Shown: positions 14,964 through 22,207 of the stretch, one piece after another
How the letters are laid out: each line of letters begins with the position of its first letter
How positions within the stretch are numbered: position 1 is the stretch's first letter
DNA from: JAEHDI01 sp035455185
GTDB lineage: Bacteria > Acidobacteriota > Terriglobia > Bryobacterales > Bryobacteraceae
Length of the DNA stretch: 23,756 bases
Direction: 5' to 3'
Assembly (NCBI GenBank): GCA_035455185.1
Contig: DATIFQ010000277.1
Coordinates: forward strand, 1 to 23,756
Notes under the pieces: generated by a model
Told to the model about the DNA's origin: nothing
The model's input: only the letters and a program-made list of their open reading frames with translations
The model's database searches: none
Made by a program: the position numbers and the translations under genes

Positions 14964-15130
14964 TTGGTGACCGGGAGAGCCCGACAGAACGAGCGGGTCT
15001 CGGCTGGCTTACGCAACGCCAGAACGAAGGGCAAGCGTGTGGGGCGGCCCAGGCGGATTCTCGACCGGCTGGAGATGGCCCGGTCCCGCGACCAGAATGG
15101 CCTCTCGCGGACCGCCATTGCCCGCAGAGT
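14964..15130 (+). pseudogene. Serine recombinase C-terminal remnant
   Basis: The plus-strand frame reads NERVSAGLRNARTKGKRVGR followed by PRRILDRLEMARSRDQNGLS and RTAIARRVRR. This is the hinge and DNA-binding tail of a resolvase-type serine recombinase, including the hallmark GKRxGRP. The catalytic domain is absent upstream and the frame ends in unrelated sequence overlapping the 3' end of the convergent membrane protein gene. It is the same kind of remnant as those at 1773-2888 but reads more like an independent copy than a recent duplicate. Confidence 0.6.
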
Positions 15131-15138
15131 GAGGCGCC

Positions 15139-15606
15139 TCACGGATCGTCAGCGCCATGCGGTCTGATTCCAAAGTAGGCGTAGCCAGCAGCTACAGCGA
15201 GCCCTAGCCATGATTGACCAAGATCGGTTAGCGGCTGTAGGACTTTGGGATGTAGCATTTGACCGACCACATAGGCAGAGAGCCCCGTTGCGACCCATAC
15301 AATAAGGTACACGATTGTTACCCATTTGACAGTCTGCTGTGTCGTGACAGAAGCCGTGGGCTCAAGTGCGCGCGTCATTGGGGCTTCGCCAGGATTCGTG
15401 ACTGCAAGTTCAGCAACAACCAAAGCCGAGACCAAGCCTCCCACAAGCGTTAATGCCTGAACCATACCGTCCGTGAAGCCGCTTAGAGGGTAACTGGTGC
15501 ATCCTGAGGTGGACGCGCAGTTGACCACAAGAATGGCAAAGCTGACCGAGTACACGTATAGGCCGAGCAAAATAACAGCGAGCACGGCCCCGATAGCGAT
15601 TCTCAT
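15139..15606 (-). CDS. Small membrane protein of unknown function
   Basis: A 155-residue protein with four predicted membrane helices, at about 4-28, 48-69, 93-115 and 131-147. Two cysteines, Cys30 and Cys36, lie in the first loop (NCASTSGC), which from charge distribution would be outside and could form a disulfide. A polar loop of about 20 residues separates helices 2 and 3, and the C-terminus ends in GIRPHGADDP. I recognise no family. ATG 15604-15606 is supported by GGAGG nine bases upstream, inside the leader element also found before the TIGR03437 gene. It stands alone between a recombinase remnant and non-coding DNA, which suggests an accessory or recently moved gene. The clean membrane topology and good ribosome-binding site argue that it is real. 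Confidence 0.65.
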   Translation of the reverse strand: MRIAIGAVLAVILLGLYVYSVSFAILVVNCASTSGCTSYPLSGFTDGMVQALTLVGGLVSALVVAELAVTNPGEAPMTRALEPTASVTTQQTVKWVTIVYLIVWVATGLSAYVVGQMLHPKVLQPLTDLGQSWLGLAVAAGYAYFGIRPHGADDP

Positions 15607-15615
15607 CCTGAGCCT

Positions 15616-15635
15616 CCTCCTTAGCCAGGATTTCC
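15616..15635 (-). promoter_or_regulatory. Leader element with Shine-Dalgarno (copy 2)
   Basis: On the minus strand this reads GGAAATCCTGGCTAAGGAGG, identical in 19 of 20 bases to 1251-1270. As in copy 1, its GGAGG end is the ribosome-binding site of the following gene. Flanking GCCAA is shared a few bases further upstream. Confidence 0.5.
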
Positions 15636-15643
15636 GCTTTGGC

Positions 15644-15931
15644 TTCCTGGCCCACTGTGCGCAGGCCGCGTTCGCGGAGAAATCCTACAAGGAATGGGGT
15701 AGTGCTCCCAAAAGGGCCGGTGCAGTTCGGAAGGAGATAGTCCTCCCCGTGTGAATGTATGCGGTAGCTTATGGAGTTCTGATGGCGTTCACGGGGCAGT
15801 TTTCAGACTACTTCATCCGTTTTTCTCCGTCAAGCCGGAGTTTGCGGGCCGTGGCCCCTACTATCAGACCGTCTGGACATGTTGGGAACATCTCGCGGTG
15901 CTAGGACTCATAAATCGGAGCCAGTTCGCGT
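15644..15931. other. Intergenic region without a supported gene
   Basis: About 290 bases between the 5' end of the unknown membrane gene and the 3' end of the SIS-domain gene. Short plus-strand frames (one ending in RKEIVLPV at 15754, another at 15751-15972) have no start signals or family features. It should contain the promoter of the membrane protein, but I could not locate clear boxes. Confidence 0.4.
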
Positions 15932-17044
15932 TCAGTCTTCGTAGATGCGGACGCCTTGGACGACGCGGTTGATGACGCCGCCGGGGCTGGGGTTGTCGGG
16001 GTCGAGGCCGAACCGAAGACTCAGATGGTATGCCAGCAACTGGCAGAAGACGATCTCGGCCGGCGTGCGCAGGTAGTCCGGCAACGAACTGGCTTCGGTG
16101 GTGACGACTTCATCGAAGGCGGAAGTGTCCGCGTCCGCGGGCGCCAGGCCCACGAGCCGGCCGATCTTCTTGGCGCGCAGCTCATTGACGAGATCCATTT
16201 CGTAACGACGGCGCTTCGGATCGGAGGAGATCAGGCAAAGCACCAGCGTATCGGCGTTCACGAAGCTCATCGGTCCGTGACGAAGGCCGAGATAGGTTTC
16301 GGGGATCGCCGGGATCCGCGCGGAGGTGATTTCAAGCACCTTGAGCGTCGCCTCGCGTGCCGCGCCGAACAGCGGCGCGGAACCCAGCGCCACGACGCGA
16401 GCGGGTGGCTCGGCGGCAAGAGCCCTCGCCGTCGCCTCATACTTCCCGATCACCGTGCGGGCGCCGGCACAAAGCACGGGCAGCGCCTGCCCCAGTTCCG
16501 CTGGACGGGAAAGCGCTATGCCTGCCAACACGAGGTTCGAGAAAGAGCTGGTCATCACAAGGCTGCGGTCGTTGGAGAGCGGGTCAAGAAGCACCGCCTC
16601 CACACCCGGCCAGTTGGCGAGCTTGCCGTTGGGGTTGCAGGTGAGCGCGATGTGGCGGACGGAGGGCAACCGCTTCTGAACCTTCTCGACCACCGCAACG
16701 GATTCGGGGCTGTCGCCCGAGCGGGCGAGCGAGACAATCGTGCCGAGGCTGGACAGCGCTTCCTCAAAGTCGAATAAGAGCTCGGTGGAGGCGATCGCCC
16801 GCGAACCGGGCCAGGCCGACTCAATGGCGATCGCGGCGTAGGCGGACGTGCCCGCCCCGGTGATGACCGGGGGCGACACCCGTCCGAGCGGGGCCTCGCG
16901 GACACGCTCGAAGGTGACCGGCCACGTGTCCGGCTGCTGCCTGATTTCAGAAATGGTGAAGCCTCCGGCAGAGGGAAGTTCCAGGGAGGAGTTCAATGTG
17001 TCGGCCAAGCAAGCATGATACGAAAGCCAACCGGCGGGGTTCAA
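15932..17044 (-). CDS. agaS: SIS-domain sugar isomerase/deaminase, AgaS type
   Basis: A 370-residue protein with two SIS domains, the phosphosugar-binding fold also found in GlmS. The first covers about residues 55-190 (VITGAGTSAYAAIAIES, then SLARSGDSPESV as the phosphate loop), the second about 210-345 (VVALGSAPLFGAAREATLKV, ETYLGLRHGPMSFVN). The C-terminal FGLDPDNPSPGGVINRVVQG is typical of AgaS, the galactosamine-6-phosphate deaminase/isomerase of amino-sugar catabolism. The frame opens with TTG at 17044; internal starts near TTISEIRQQP-equivalent residues are possible and the start is unsure. It follows the cytochrome gene by 25 bases on the same strand. No PTS or kinase genes are nearby, so the actual substrate is uncertain. 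Confidence 0.85.
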   Translation of the reverse strand: MNPAGWLSYHACLADTLNSSLELPSAGGFTISEIRQQPDTWPVTFERVREAPLGRVSPPVITGAGTSAYAAIAIESAWPGSRAIASTELLFDFEEALSSLGTIVSLARSGDSPESVAVVEKVQKRLPSVRHIALTCNPNGKLANWPGVEAVLLDPLSNDRSLVMTSSFSNLVLAGIALSRPAELGQALPVLCAGARTVIGKYEATARALAAEPPARVVALGSAPLFGAAREATLKVLEITSARIPAIPETYLGLRHGPMSFVNADTLVLCLISSDPKRRRYEMDLVNELRAKKIGRLVGLAPADADTSAFDEVVTTEASSLPDYLRTPAEIVFCQLLAYHLSLRFGLDPDNPSPGGVINRVVQGVRIYED

Positions 17045-17069
17045 GTGAAGCGCGAGTGGATCGGCCGCG

Positions 17070-18689
17070 CTAAAGAGACATCAGGTAGCTGGTGATCGCC
17101 TGCATCTGCCTCGGGGTGAAGCGGTAGGGAGGCATGACCGTCCCCGGTGAAAGCTTCTGCGGATCGAGGAAGTGCTCCACGACCCATTCGCGAGTGCGGC
17201 GCTTTGACAGTCCGTTCAGCGGAGGCCCGATTTTCATGCCGACGTCGTTCACCTGGTGGCAGGCGCTGCAGCCGGCGGCCTGGAACACGAGCGCGCCCTG
17301 CACGGCGAACGCCGGCGCCGACTCCAGCGCGTGCGCGTTCTGGGGCGTCAGTTTGAGAAGGAAGGCCGACAGCGCGTTGAGTTGCGCATCGGAAAGCTGG
17401 ATCGGCGGCATCGAGCTGCCGGGCACCATTTTCGACGGATTCTTGAAATGCTGAATCATCCAGCCAGCGTTCTTGCGGATGGAGATCCTGGCGAGGTCCG
17501 GCCCGACGTTTGCGCCGCCGTTGCCCACGCTGTGACAGCTCGTACAGTTCTCCTGCCGGAAGTAGCCAATGCCGGCGAGTTCCTCCGGGGAAAGCTGCCG
17601 CCATTCCCCGACTCCTGCGGCGATTTGTGTCTCCTGAGGTTTGGGTCTGGTGGCCACGGCGGCAGCAGTCAGGCCGGCCCAGCCGATGGCGGCCAGCACG
17701 ACGACAGCGGCCGCGTAGGTCCGCTGGGTGAGCTTCATGACCTTGCCGCGGTCGACGAAGGGAACCAGGAACAGAACGAGGACAGCGAACCCCGGCAGCA
17801 CAACGCTGCCAACCACTTCCAGCGGCCCGGTGAAGAACTTCAATGACTGGAAGAGGAACAGGAAGTACCAGTCGGGGCGCGGTATGTAGGTGGTGTCGGT
17901 GGGGTCGGCGAGCCGATCGAGAGGGACGCGCACCGCGACCGCCAAAACGAACAGGACGATGAAGGCGGCGAAGATCGCGATGGTGTCCTTCAGCACCTGC
18001 TCGGGGAAGAACTTCTTTCCCGGCGCCGCGTCGCCGGGAGCCGGGGCCACGCCGTGTTTGCGAACTAGGTAAACATGGAGCGCAATCAGGAACATGGTGA
18101 GCGGAGGCAGGAGGAGGACGTGAAGCGCGTAGAATCGCGCGAACGTGACCACGCCGATGCTGCCTTCACCACCGAGCAGGCGGTTGAGGTATGGGCCGGC
18201 GACGGGCGCCTTGCCAGCGAGCTGCGTCGTCACCACGGTACCCCAATAGGCACGGTTGTCCCACGGCAGCAGGTAGCCCGTCAGACCGTAGCCGAGCGTA
18301 AGGAGAAGCAACGTCACGCCGACGATCCAGGTGGCTTCCCGCGGCTTCTTGTAGGCGCCGAAGAGGAAGACCTGGATCATGTGAAGCACGACGACGATGA
18401 TCATCATGCTGGCGCCCCAGTGATGGAGCCCACGGATCAGGGCGCCGCCGGTGAGCTCGGTGACGATGTACTTCAGGCTGTTGTAAGCGTCGCCGGGCGT
18501 CGGGGCGTAGTTGAAAGCAAGCAGGATGCCGGTGAACGCCTGCACGAGGAAGAGAAACAAGGCAATGCTACCGAAAACTTGCGGCCATCCGCTTGAAGCG
18601 GGGATGTCCTCATAGAAGAAGTTTCGGATGGCGGTCTCGAGACCGGTCCGGTGTTCGATCCAGCTCAGAACCTTCTGCTTCAGGCCCAT
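17070..18689 (-). CDS. Cytochrome b (b6-subunit IV type) fused to a diheme cytochrome c
   Basis: A 539-residue membrane subunit of a quinol:acceptor oxidoreductase (bc complex). Heme b ligands are His89/His103 and His190/His205. The 15-residue step in the second pair is the cytochrome b6 spacing, not the 14 of mitochondrial-type cytochrome b. The Qo-site motif reads PDWY (272-275) in place of the usual PEWY. After a last helix come two cytochrome c domains with CTSCH (382-386) and CSACH (474-478), each with a downstream Met in a PGSSMPP or PGTVMPP context as likely sixth ligand. ATG 18689 is chosen because it is two bases after the Rieske stop and matches family N-termini; the frame is open further upstream only as antiphase Rieske sequence. 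Fusing b6, subunit IV and diheme c allows electron exit without a separate c1. Confidence 0.92.
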   Translation of the reverse strand: MGLKQKVLSWIEHRTGLETAIRNFFYEDIPASSGWPQVFGSIALFLFLVQAFTGILLAFNYAPTPGDAYNSLKYIVTELTGGALIRGLHHWGASMMIIVVVLHMIQVFLFGAYKKPREATWIVGVTLLLLTLGYGLTGYLLPWDNRAYWGTVVTTQLAGKAPVAGPYLNRLLGGEGSIGVVTFARFYALHVLLLPPLTMFLIALHVYLVRKHGVAPAPGDAAPGKKFFPEQVLKDTIAIFAAFIVLFVLAVAVRVPLDRLADPTDTTYIPRPDWYFLFLFQSLKFFTGPLEVVGSVVLPGFAVLVLFLVPFVDRGKVMKLTQRTYAAAVVVLAAIGWAGLTAAAVATRPKPQETQIAAGVGEWRQLSPEELAGIGYFRQENCTSCHSVGNGGANVGPDLARISIRKNAGWMIQHFKNPSKMVPGSSMPPIQLSDAQLNALSAFLLKLTPQNAHALESAPAFAVQGALVFQAAGCSACHQVNDVGMKIGPPLNGLSKRRTREWVVEHFLDPQKLSPGTVMPPYRFTPRQMQAITSYLMSL

Positions 18690-18691
18690 GT

Positions 18692-19189
18692 CTATGCCGG
18701 TTCCGTGGACCGTTCCGCAGCGCCGAGCAGAAGTCTGCCGTTCTCGATCCTGACCCGAAACCGTTCCAGCGGGCGCCGGGCCGGACCGCTGAGGACCCGT
18801 CCGTCGAGGCCGAAAGTCGAACTGTGGCATGGACAGAGGAAGTTGTTCTTTCGCTCGTCCCAGTGATAGGCGCAGCCGAGGTGAGTGCAGATTGGCGAGA
18901 AGGCAACGACGTCGGCGTCAGAGACCTTCACCACCCAGGCGCTCGTCTTTTCGCTGGTGATCTTCCAGCCGTCCACACGGTTGCGGCGGAAGACAAGCTC
19001 GTTCGGGACACCGGGCTCGAGTTGCGAGACATCTCCGGCCTCCACCCACTCGGACTCTTTACGGGGTTTTGGCGGCACCAGAAGATATACGGCTGCCGGA
19101 AGTCCCAGCGCCAGGCCTATCAATCCCCAGAGCGAATAGATGCAGGTGACACAGAAATACCTGCGGTCAGAACCGCGCGTTTCGTTCAT
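18692..19189 (-). CDS. Rieske iron-sulfur protein of the bc complex
   Basis: A 165-residue Rieske 2Fe-2S subunit that carries electrons from the Qo site to the c-heme tail encoded next. An N-terminal Tat-like anchor has Arg9-Arg10 (SDRRYFC) and a hydrophobic helix at about 14-38. The cluster motifs are Cys101-Thr-His103-Leu-Gly-Cys106 and Cys119-Pro-Cys121-His122. Two of the cysteines bind iron with the two histidines and the other two form the stabilising disulfide. After the second motif the usual GSxF is SSTF. It is followed after two bases by the cytochrome b/c gene, so the two are one operon. A modest GGGAAAG precedes the ATG. The preceding gap holds repeated sequence and the promoter has not been pinned down. 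Confidence 0.93.
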   Translation of the reverse strand: MNETRGSDRRYFCVTCIYSLWGLIGLALGLPAAVYLLVPPKPRKESEWVEAGDVSQLEPGVPNELVFRRNRVDGWKITSEKTSAWVVKVSDADVVAFSPICTHLGCAYHWDERKNNFLCPCHSSTFGLDGRVLSGPARRPLERFRVRIENGRLLLGAAERSTEPA

Positions 19190-19243
19190 CGCTTTCCCAG
19201 CAGGGTGCTGAAAAACCTGGCGTGCAGCCGCTCCGTCAGTTCC

Positions 19244-19306
19244 TTAGGACCGCTCCCTCTGGTCACCGCTCGGTGACTGCGTTAGGACCGCCCCCTTTGG
19301 TCGCGG
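19244..19306. repeat. Tandem pair of imperfect 25-bp repeats
   Basis: Copies start at 19244 and 19282, both beginning TTAGGACCGC and sharing about 21 of 25 bases (variable at the CTCCCTCT/CCCCCTTT core). Each contains the inverted pair GACC...GGTC, and the palindromic GTCACCG-CT-CGGTGAC joins them. They occupy the gap between the glnD stop and the Rieske start. This looks like a small dispersed palindromic repeat of the REP kind; similar strings are, from memory, common between genes in Solibacter-type genomes, but that is not verified here. Confidence 0.5.
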
Positions 19307-19385
19307 TTTTCCAGGCGCCTCCTACAGGTATTGTATTTCCGGGGGTCCCGATGGGGTGTTAAAGATCGGCACCAAGTTTGTTAAT

Positions 19386-21884
19386 TCAAGTCCGGCAAAC
19401 AGACAGAAGGGCTTCGCGAAGCGGAATCTCGGCGCCGGATGTCAGTTTCCCGCCGCCGAAGGTCACATAGAACACGTCGATCGCCTTGTGGGCTTCGGTG
19501 TCGACCAGCACCACCTCGATGTTTCCACCCGCGGAGGAGATCGTGCGCGCCAAATCGTAGAGGAGACCGGGACGATCCTGGGCGACGATCTCGATCAGCG
19601 TAGCTCTGGAGGAGCCAACGGAGTCGAAGGAGACGCGCGGTTCGACGCGCGAGCGACGGCTGGGAAGAGCGGGCCTGGGGCGCCGTTCGAGCAGTTCTTT
19701 CACGTCCATCCTGCCGAGAACCACGCGCTCGACGGTGAAGTGAAGACGGTCGATTTCGGCGGGATTGAGGTCGAGGGTCCGGTTCGGATCTTCGAATATG
19801 AAGACATCGAGCACTTCGCTATGGCGGTTGCCGAACGCCTCGGCCTTGAGGATGTTCATCCCGAATCCGGCGAGGGCTCCGGCGACCGAAGCGAACAGAA
19901 AGGGACGATCGCGAGTCACCACAGTGAGCGAGTAAACGCCGTTGAGCCGTTTCACGTCGACGGCAACCCCTCGCTCGATCGATAGCTTTCGGATCTGATA
20001 GTGAGCCTCGATTTCGGGGGCGTTGTGAGTGAGAAGGTATCGTCTCGGGAAGCCGTCGAGAAATTCCGCTTTCTCGGGGGAATCGGAGGCCGGCGCTTCG
20101 ATGCGGTCGCTGTCGAGCTCCAGAGTGAGCTCGTTGTAAGCGATAAGGTAGAGGCGCCACAACTGATCGAGCCGCCAGGGGCTCATGGCGGACGGATGAA
20201 CCGCGCTGATGTCGGCGTAGGTGACAAGGGTGAGGTACTTCAGCCGCTCGACAGTCTCCACGCGGCCGGCGAGAAACCGGGCGGTGCCCTCTTCCCCGAG
20301 ATCCCGGGAGTTGAGCACCGAAGAGAAATCGAGATGCCGTTCGATGAGAAAGCGGACGGAATCCCGGACATCGGGCGGCGCCGCGATGCGGGTGAGGGCC
20401 TGTTCCGCAAGAGCGGCTGAAACCTCGGTGTGCGGGCCACGCGCCGTGGCCTTTCCGGTGTCGTGAAACAGCAGGGCGAACCGGAGAATTTCCGGCCGCT
20501 CGATTTCATCAAGGAGCTCCGCAAAGCGAAGCCGCAGCGGGTCCTGGTTTCCGCGCAGGCCGTCGATTTCCTGGATCGAGACGAGGGTGTGCTCGTCGAC
20601 TGTGTAGCGATGGTGAAAGTCGCGGAGGACGAGGCAGTCGATCTCCTTCCATTCCGTGAACATGGCGTTGAGAACGCCACATTCGTGCATGGAGCGGAGC
20701 GCAATCGCGGCATTCGGGAGGGACAGAATTGCTTCGAGCCGCGGCCAGAGCGGCCGGGGAGCGCTCCGGTGTTGTTCCAGCGCGGAGAGGTGTTCGGCGA
20801 TGCGCTGCTCGGAATCGGGCGCCGGCCGGATGCCGTGACGCGCGGTGAACTCGAAGAGGCGCAGCACGAGTTCGGTATCCTGTGCCAACAGTTGGGGCGA
20901 TTTGAAAAGGACGCTCTCCCGGGATACGGTGAACTCCGCGTTGGAGAGCCGCGAGCGCCAGTCACGGAACTGCGAGAAGAGCGAACTGCCGGCCGCTTCG
21001 CACTCCTCGAGCCAGCGCGCGGCTGTTCGGTGGATGGAGCGGGCGTGGCGGAAGTATACGCGCATCCAAGCCGCCGGATCACTCGCGGGGGAGAATGGCT
21101 GATCGGCAAGCTCCTCCTGGGCGTCAAAACCGAGCAGATTGCTGTCTCGCCCGGTCCTGTAATGCAGGAAACAGCGGACGGAATAAAGGAATGTCCTGGC
21201 GTTCGCGAGCTCGGGAAACGGATCCGGCTCCGACCGGCGGTAAGACTGGGCATTGCGAAGCTGGCTCAGCCAGCGGGCTAGCTGGTAGTCCCGGAGCCCG
21301 CCCGGAGCCTCTTTCACGTTAGGTTCGAGGTGATAGATCGTGTCTGAGTAACGGGCCTGCCGGACGCGGGTGAGCCGGCATAACTGGCGCGACAGCTCGT
21401 CCCGACGTGCGCTGAAGAAACGCGGCAGTTTTTCCTCCATCCGCTCAAACAAGGCCGGATCGCCAGCCAGGAAACGACGGTCCAGGAGACTGATGCTCAA
21501 CTCGACGTTGCCGTCGTGGACTTCGCAGCACTCCGTGGGAGTTCGCACGGAGTGGCCAAGACGCAGACCGGAATCCCAGAGGTTTTGGAGAAAACGCGAG
21601 ACGGCGTCGCGCTGCCCGGCCTCACTAAGCTCCACCGGTACGAGCAGCAGAAGGTCAACGTCGGAATGCGGAAACAGCTCGCGCCGTCCGAAGCCGCCCA
21701 CGGCGAGCAGTGCCGCACCCCCGGGAAGCGCAGGCGCGATGAATTCATCGAAAGATCGCACGACCGCCGCTTCGACCATAGCGGACCGGCCGGCGAGAAC
21801 GGGGAACGCGTCACCATCCCGGAAGAACGCGGCGCGAAGCTCGTCCGCCTCCGGACTAGAGTGCGGCGTCGCCACGATCGTCAT
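19386..21884 (-). CDS. glnD: [Protein-PII] uridylyltransferase/uridylyl-removing enzyme
   Basis: GlnD uridylylates PII under nitrogen limitation and removes UMP when glutamine is high. From ATG 21884 it has 832 residues. The nucleotidyltransferase motif GGFGRRELFPHSDVD is at 63-77 with metal ligands Asp75 and Asp77. A GlnE-like helical linker with LEPNVKEAPGGLRD follows, then the HD domain (DFHHRYTVDEHTL, LLFHDTGKA) and two ACT domains that sense glutamine (VVTRDRPFLFASVAGALA; IEIVAQDRPGLLYDLA). Length is slightly below E. coli GlnD. An in-frame start at 21932 would lengthen it by 16 residues, but that part is antiphase glnB sequence. The chosen start still overlaps the glnB 3' end by 29 bases, suggesting tight translational coupling with its own substrate protein. 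Confidence 0.95.
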   Translation of the reverse strand: MTIVATPHSSPEADELRAAFFRDGDAFPVLAGRSAMVEAAVVRSFDEFIAPALPGGAALLAVGGFGRRELFPHSDVDLLLLVPVELSEAGQRDAVSRFLQNLWDSGLRLGHSVRTPTECCEVHDGNVELSISLLDRRFLAGDPALFERMEEKLPRFFSARRDELSRQLCRLTRVRQARYSDTIYHLEPNVKEAPGGLRDYQLARWLSQLRNAQSYRRSEPDPFPELANARTFLYSVRCFLHYRTGRDSNLLGFDAQEELADQPFSPASDPAAWMRVYFRHARSIHRTAARWLEECEAAGSSLFSQFRDWRSRLSNAEFTVSRESVLFKSPQLLAQDTELVLRLFEFTARHGIRPAPDSEQRIAEHLSALEQHRSAPRPLWPRLEAILSLPNAAIALRSMHECGVLNAMFTEWKEIDCLVLRDFHHRYTVDEHTLVSIQEIDGLRGNQDPLRLRFAELLDEIERPEILRFALLFHDTGKATARGPHTEVSAALAEQALTRIAAPPDVRDSVRFLIERHLDFSSVLNSRDLGEEGTARFLAGRVETVERLKYLTLVTYADISAVHPSAMSPWRLDQLWRLYLIAYNELTLELDSDRIEAPASDSPEKAEFLDGFPRRYLLTHNAPEIEAHYQIRKLSIERGVAVDVKRLNGVYSLTVVTRDRPFLFASVAGALAGFGMNILKAEAFGNRHSEVLDVFIFEDPNRTLDLNPAEIDRLHFTVERVVLGRMDVKELLERRPRPALPSRRSRVEPRVSFDSVGSSRATLIEIVAQDRPGLLYDLARTISSAGGNIEVVLVDTEAHKAIDVFYVTFGGGKLTSGAEIPLREALLSVCRT

Positions 21885-22194
21885 TCCGGATCCGGACGGC
21901 TTCGGCGACGTCGTAGACAAAGATCTTGCCATCGCCGATCTTGCCGGTGCGCGCGGCTGTGACGATTGTCCGGATCACTTCTTCCATGCGGGCGGACGGC
22001 ACTACCATCTCGATTTTGATCTTCGGTAGAAGATCGACCTGATACTCACGGCCGCGATAGACCTCCTTATGGCCCTTCTGCCGACCGTGACCGCGAACTT
22101 CCGTGGCGGTCATGCCGTCGATACCGATTTCCTTCAGGGCGTCCTTGACGTCGTCCAGTTTAAAGGGCTGAATGATGGCTTCGATCTTTTTCAT
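21856..22194 (-). CDS. glnB: Nitrogen regulatory protein PII
   Basis: A 112-residue PII protein, a trimeric sensor of 2-oxoglutarate and ATP/ADP. It starts MKKIEAIIQPFKLDDVKDAL and has the T-loop GRQKGHKEVYRGREY with the uridylylation site Tyr51, then the B-loop TGKIGDGKIFV. Tyr51 fits modification by GlnD, encoded immediately downstream. Being linked to amt, it is functionally GlnK-like, binding the transporter through the T-loop when ammonium is plentiful; GlnB and GlnK cannot be separated by sequence here. GAGG lies nine bases before the ATG, and the amt stop is 13 bases upstream. Confidence 0.96.
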   Translation of the reverse strand: MKKIEAIIQPFKLDDVKDALKEIGIDGMTATEVRGHGRQKGHKEVYRGREYQVDLLPKIKIEMVVPSARMEEVIRTIVTAARTGKIGDGKIFVYDVAEAVRIRNDDRGDAAL

Positions 22195-22207
22195 CCGAAG
22201 GTCCTCT

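Noticed and set aside
15751..15972. Short plus-strand frame before the SIS-domain gene
   Set aside because: No ribosome-binding site or family features, and it overlaps the 3' end of the isomerase gene antisense.
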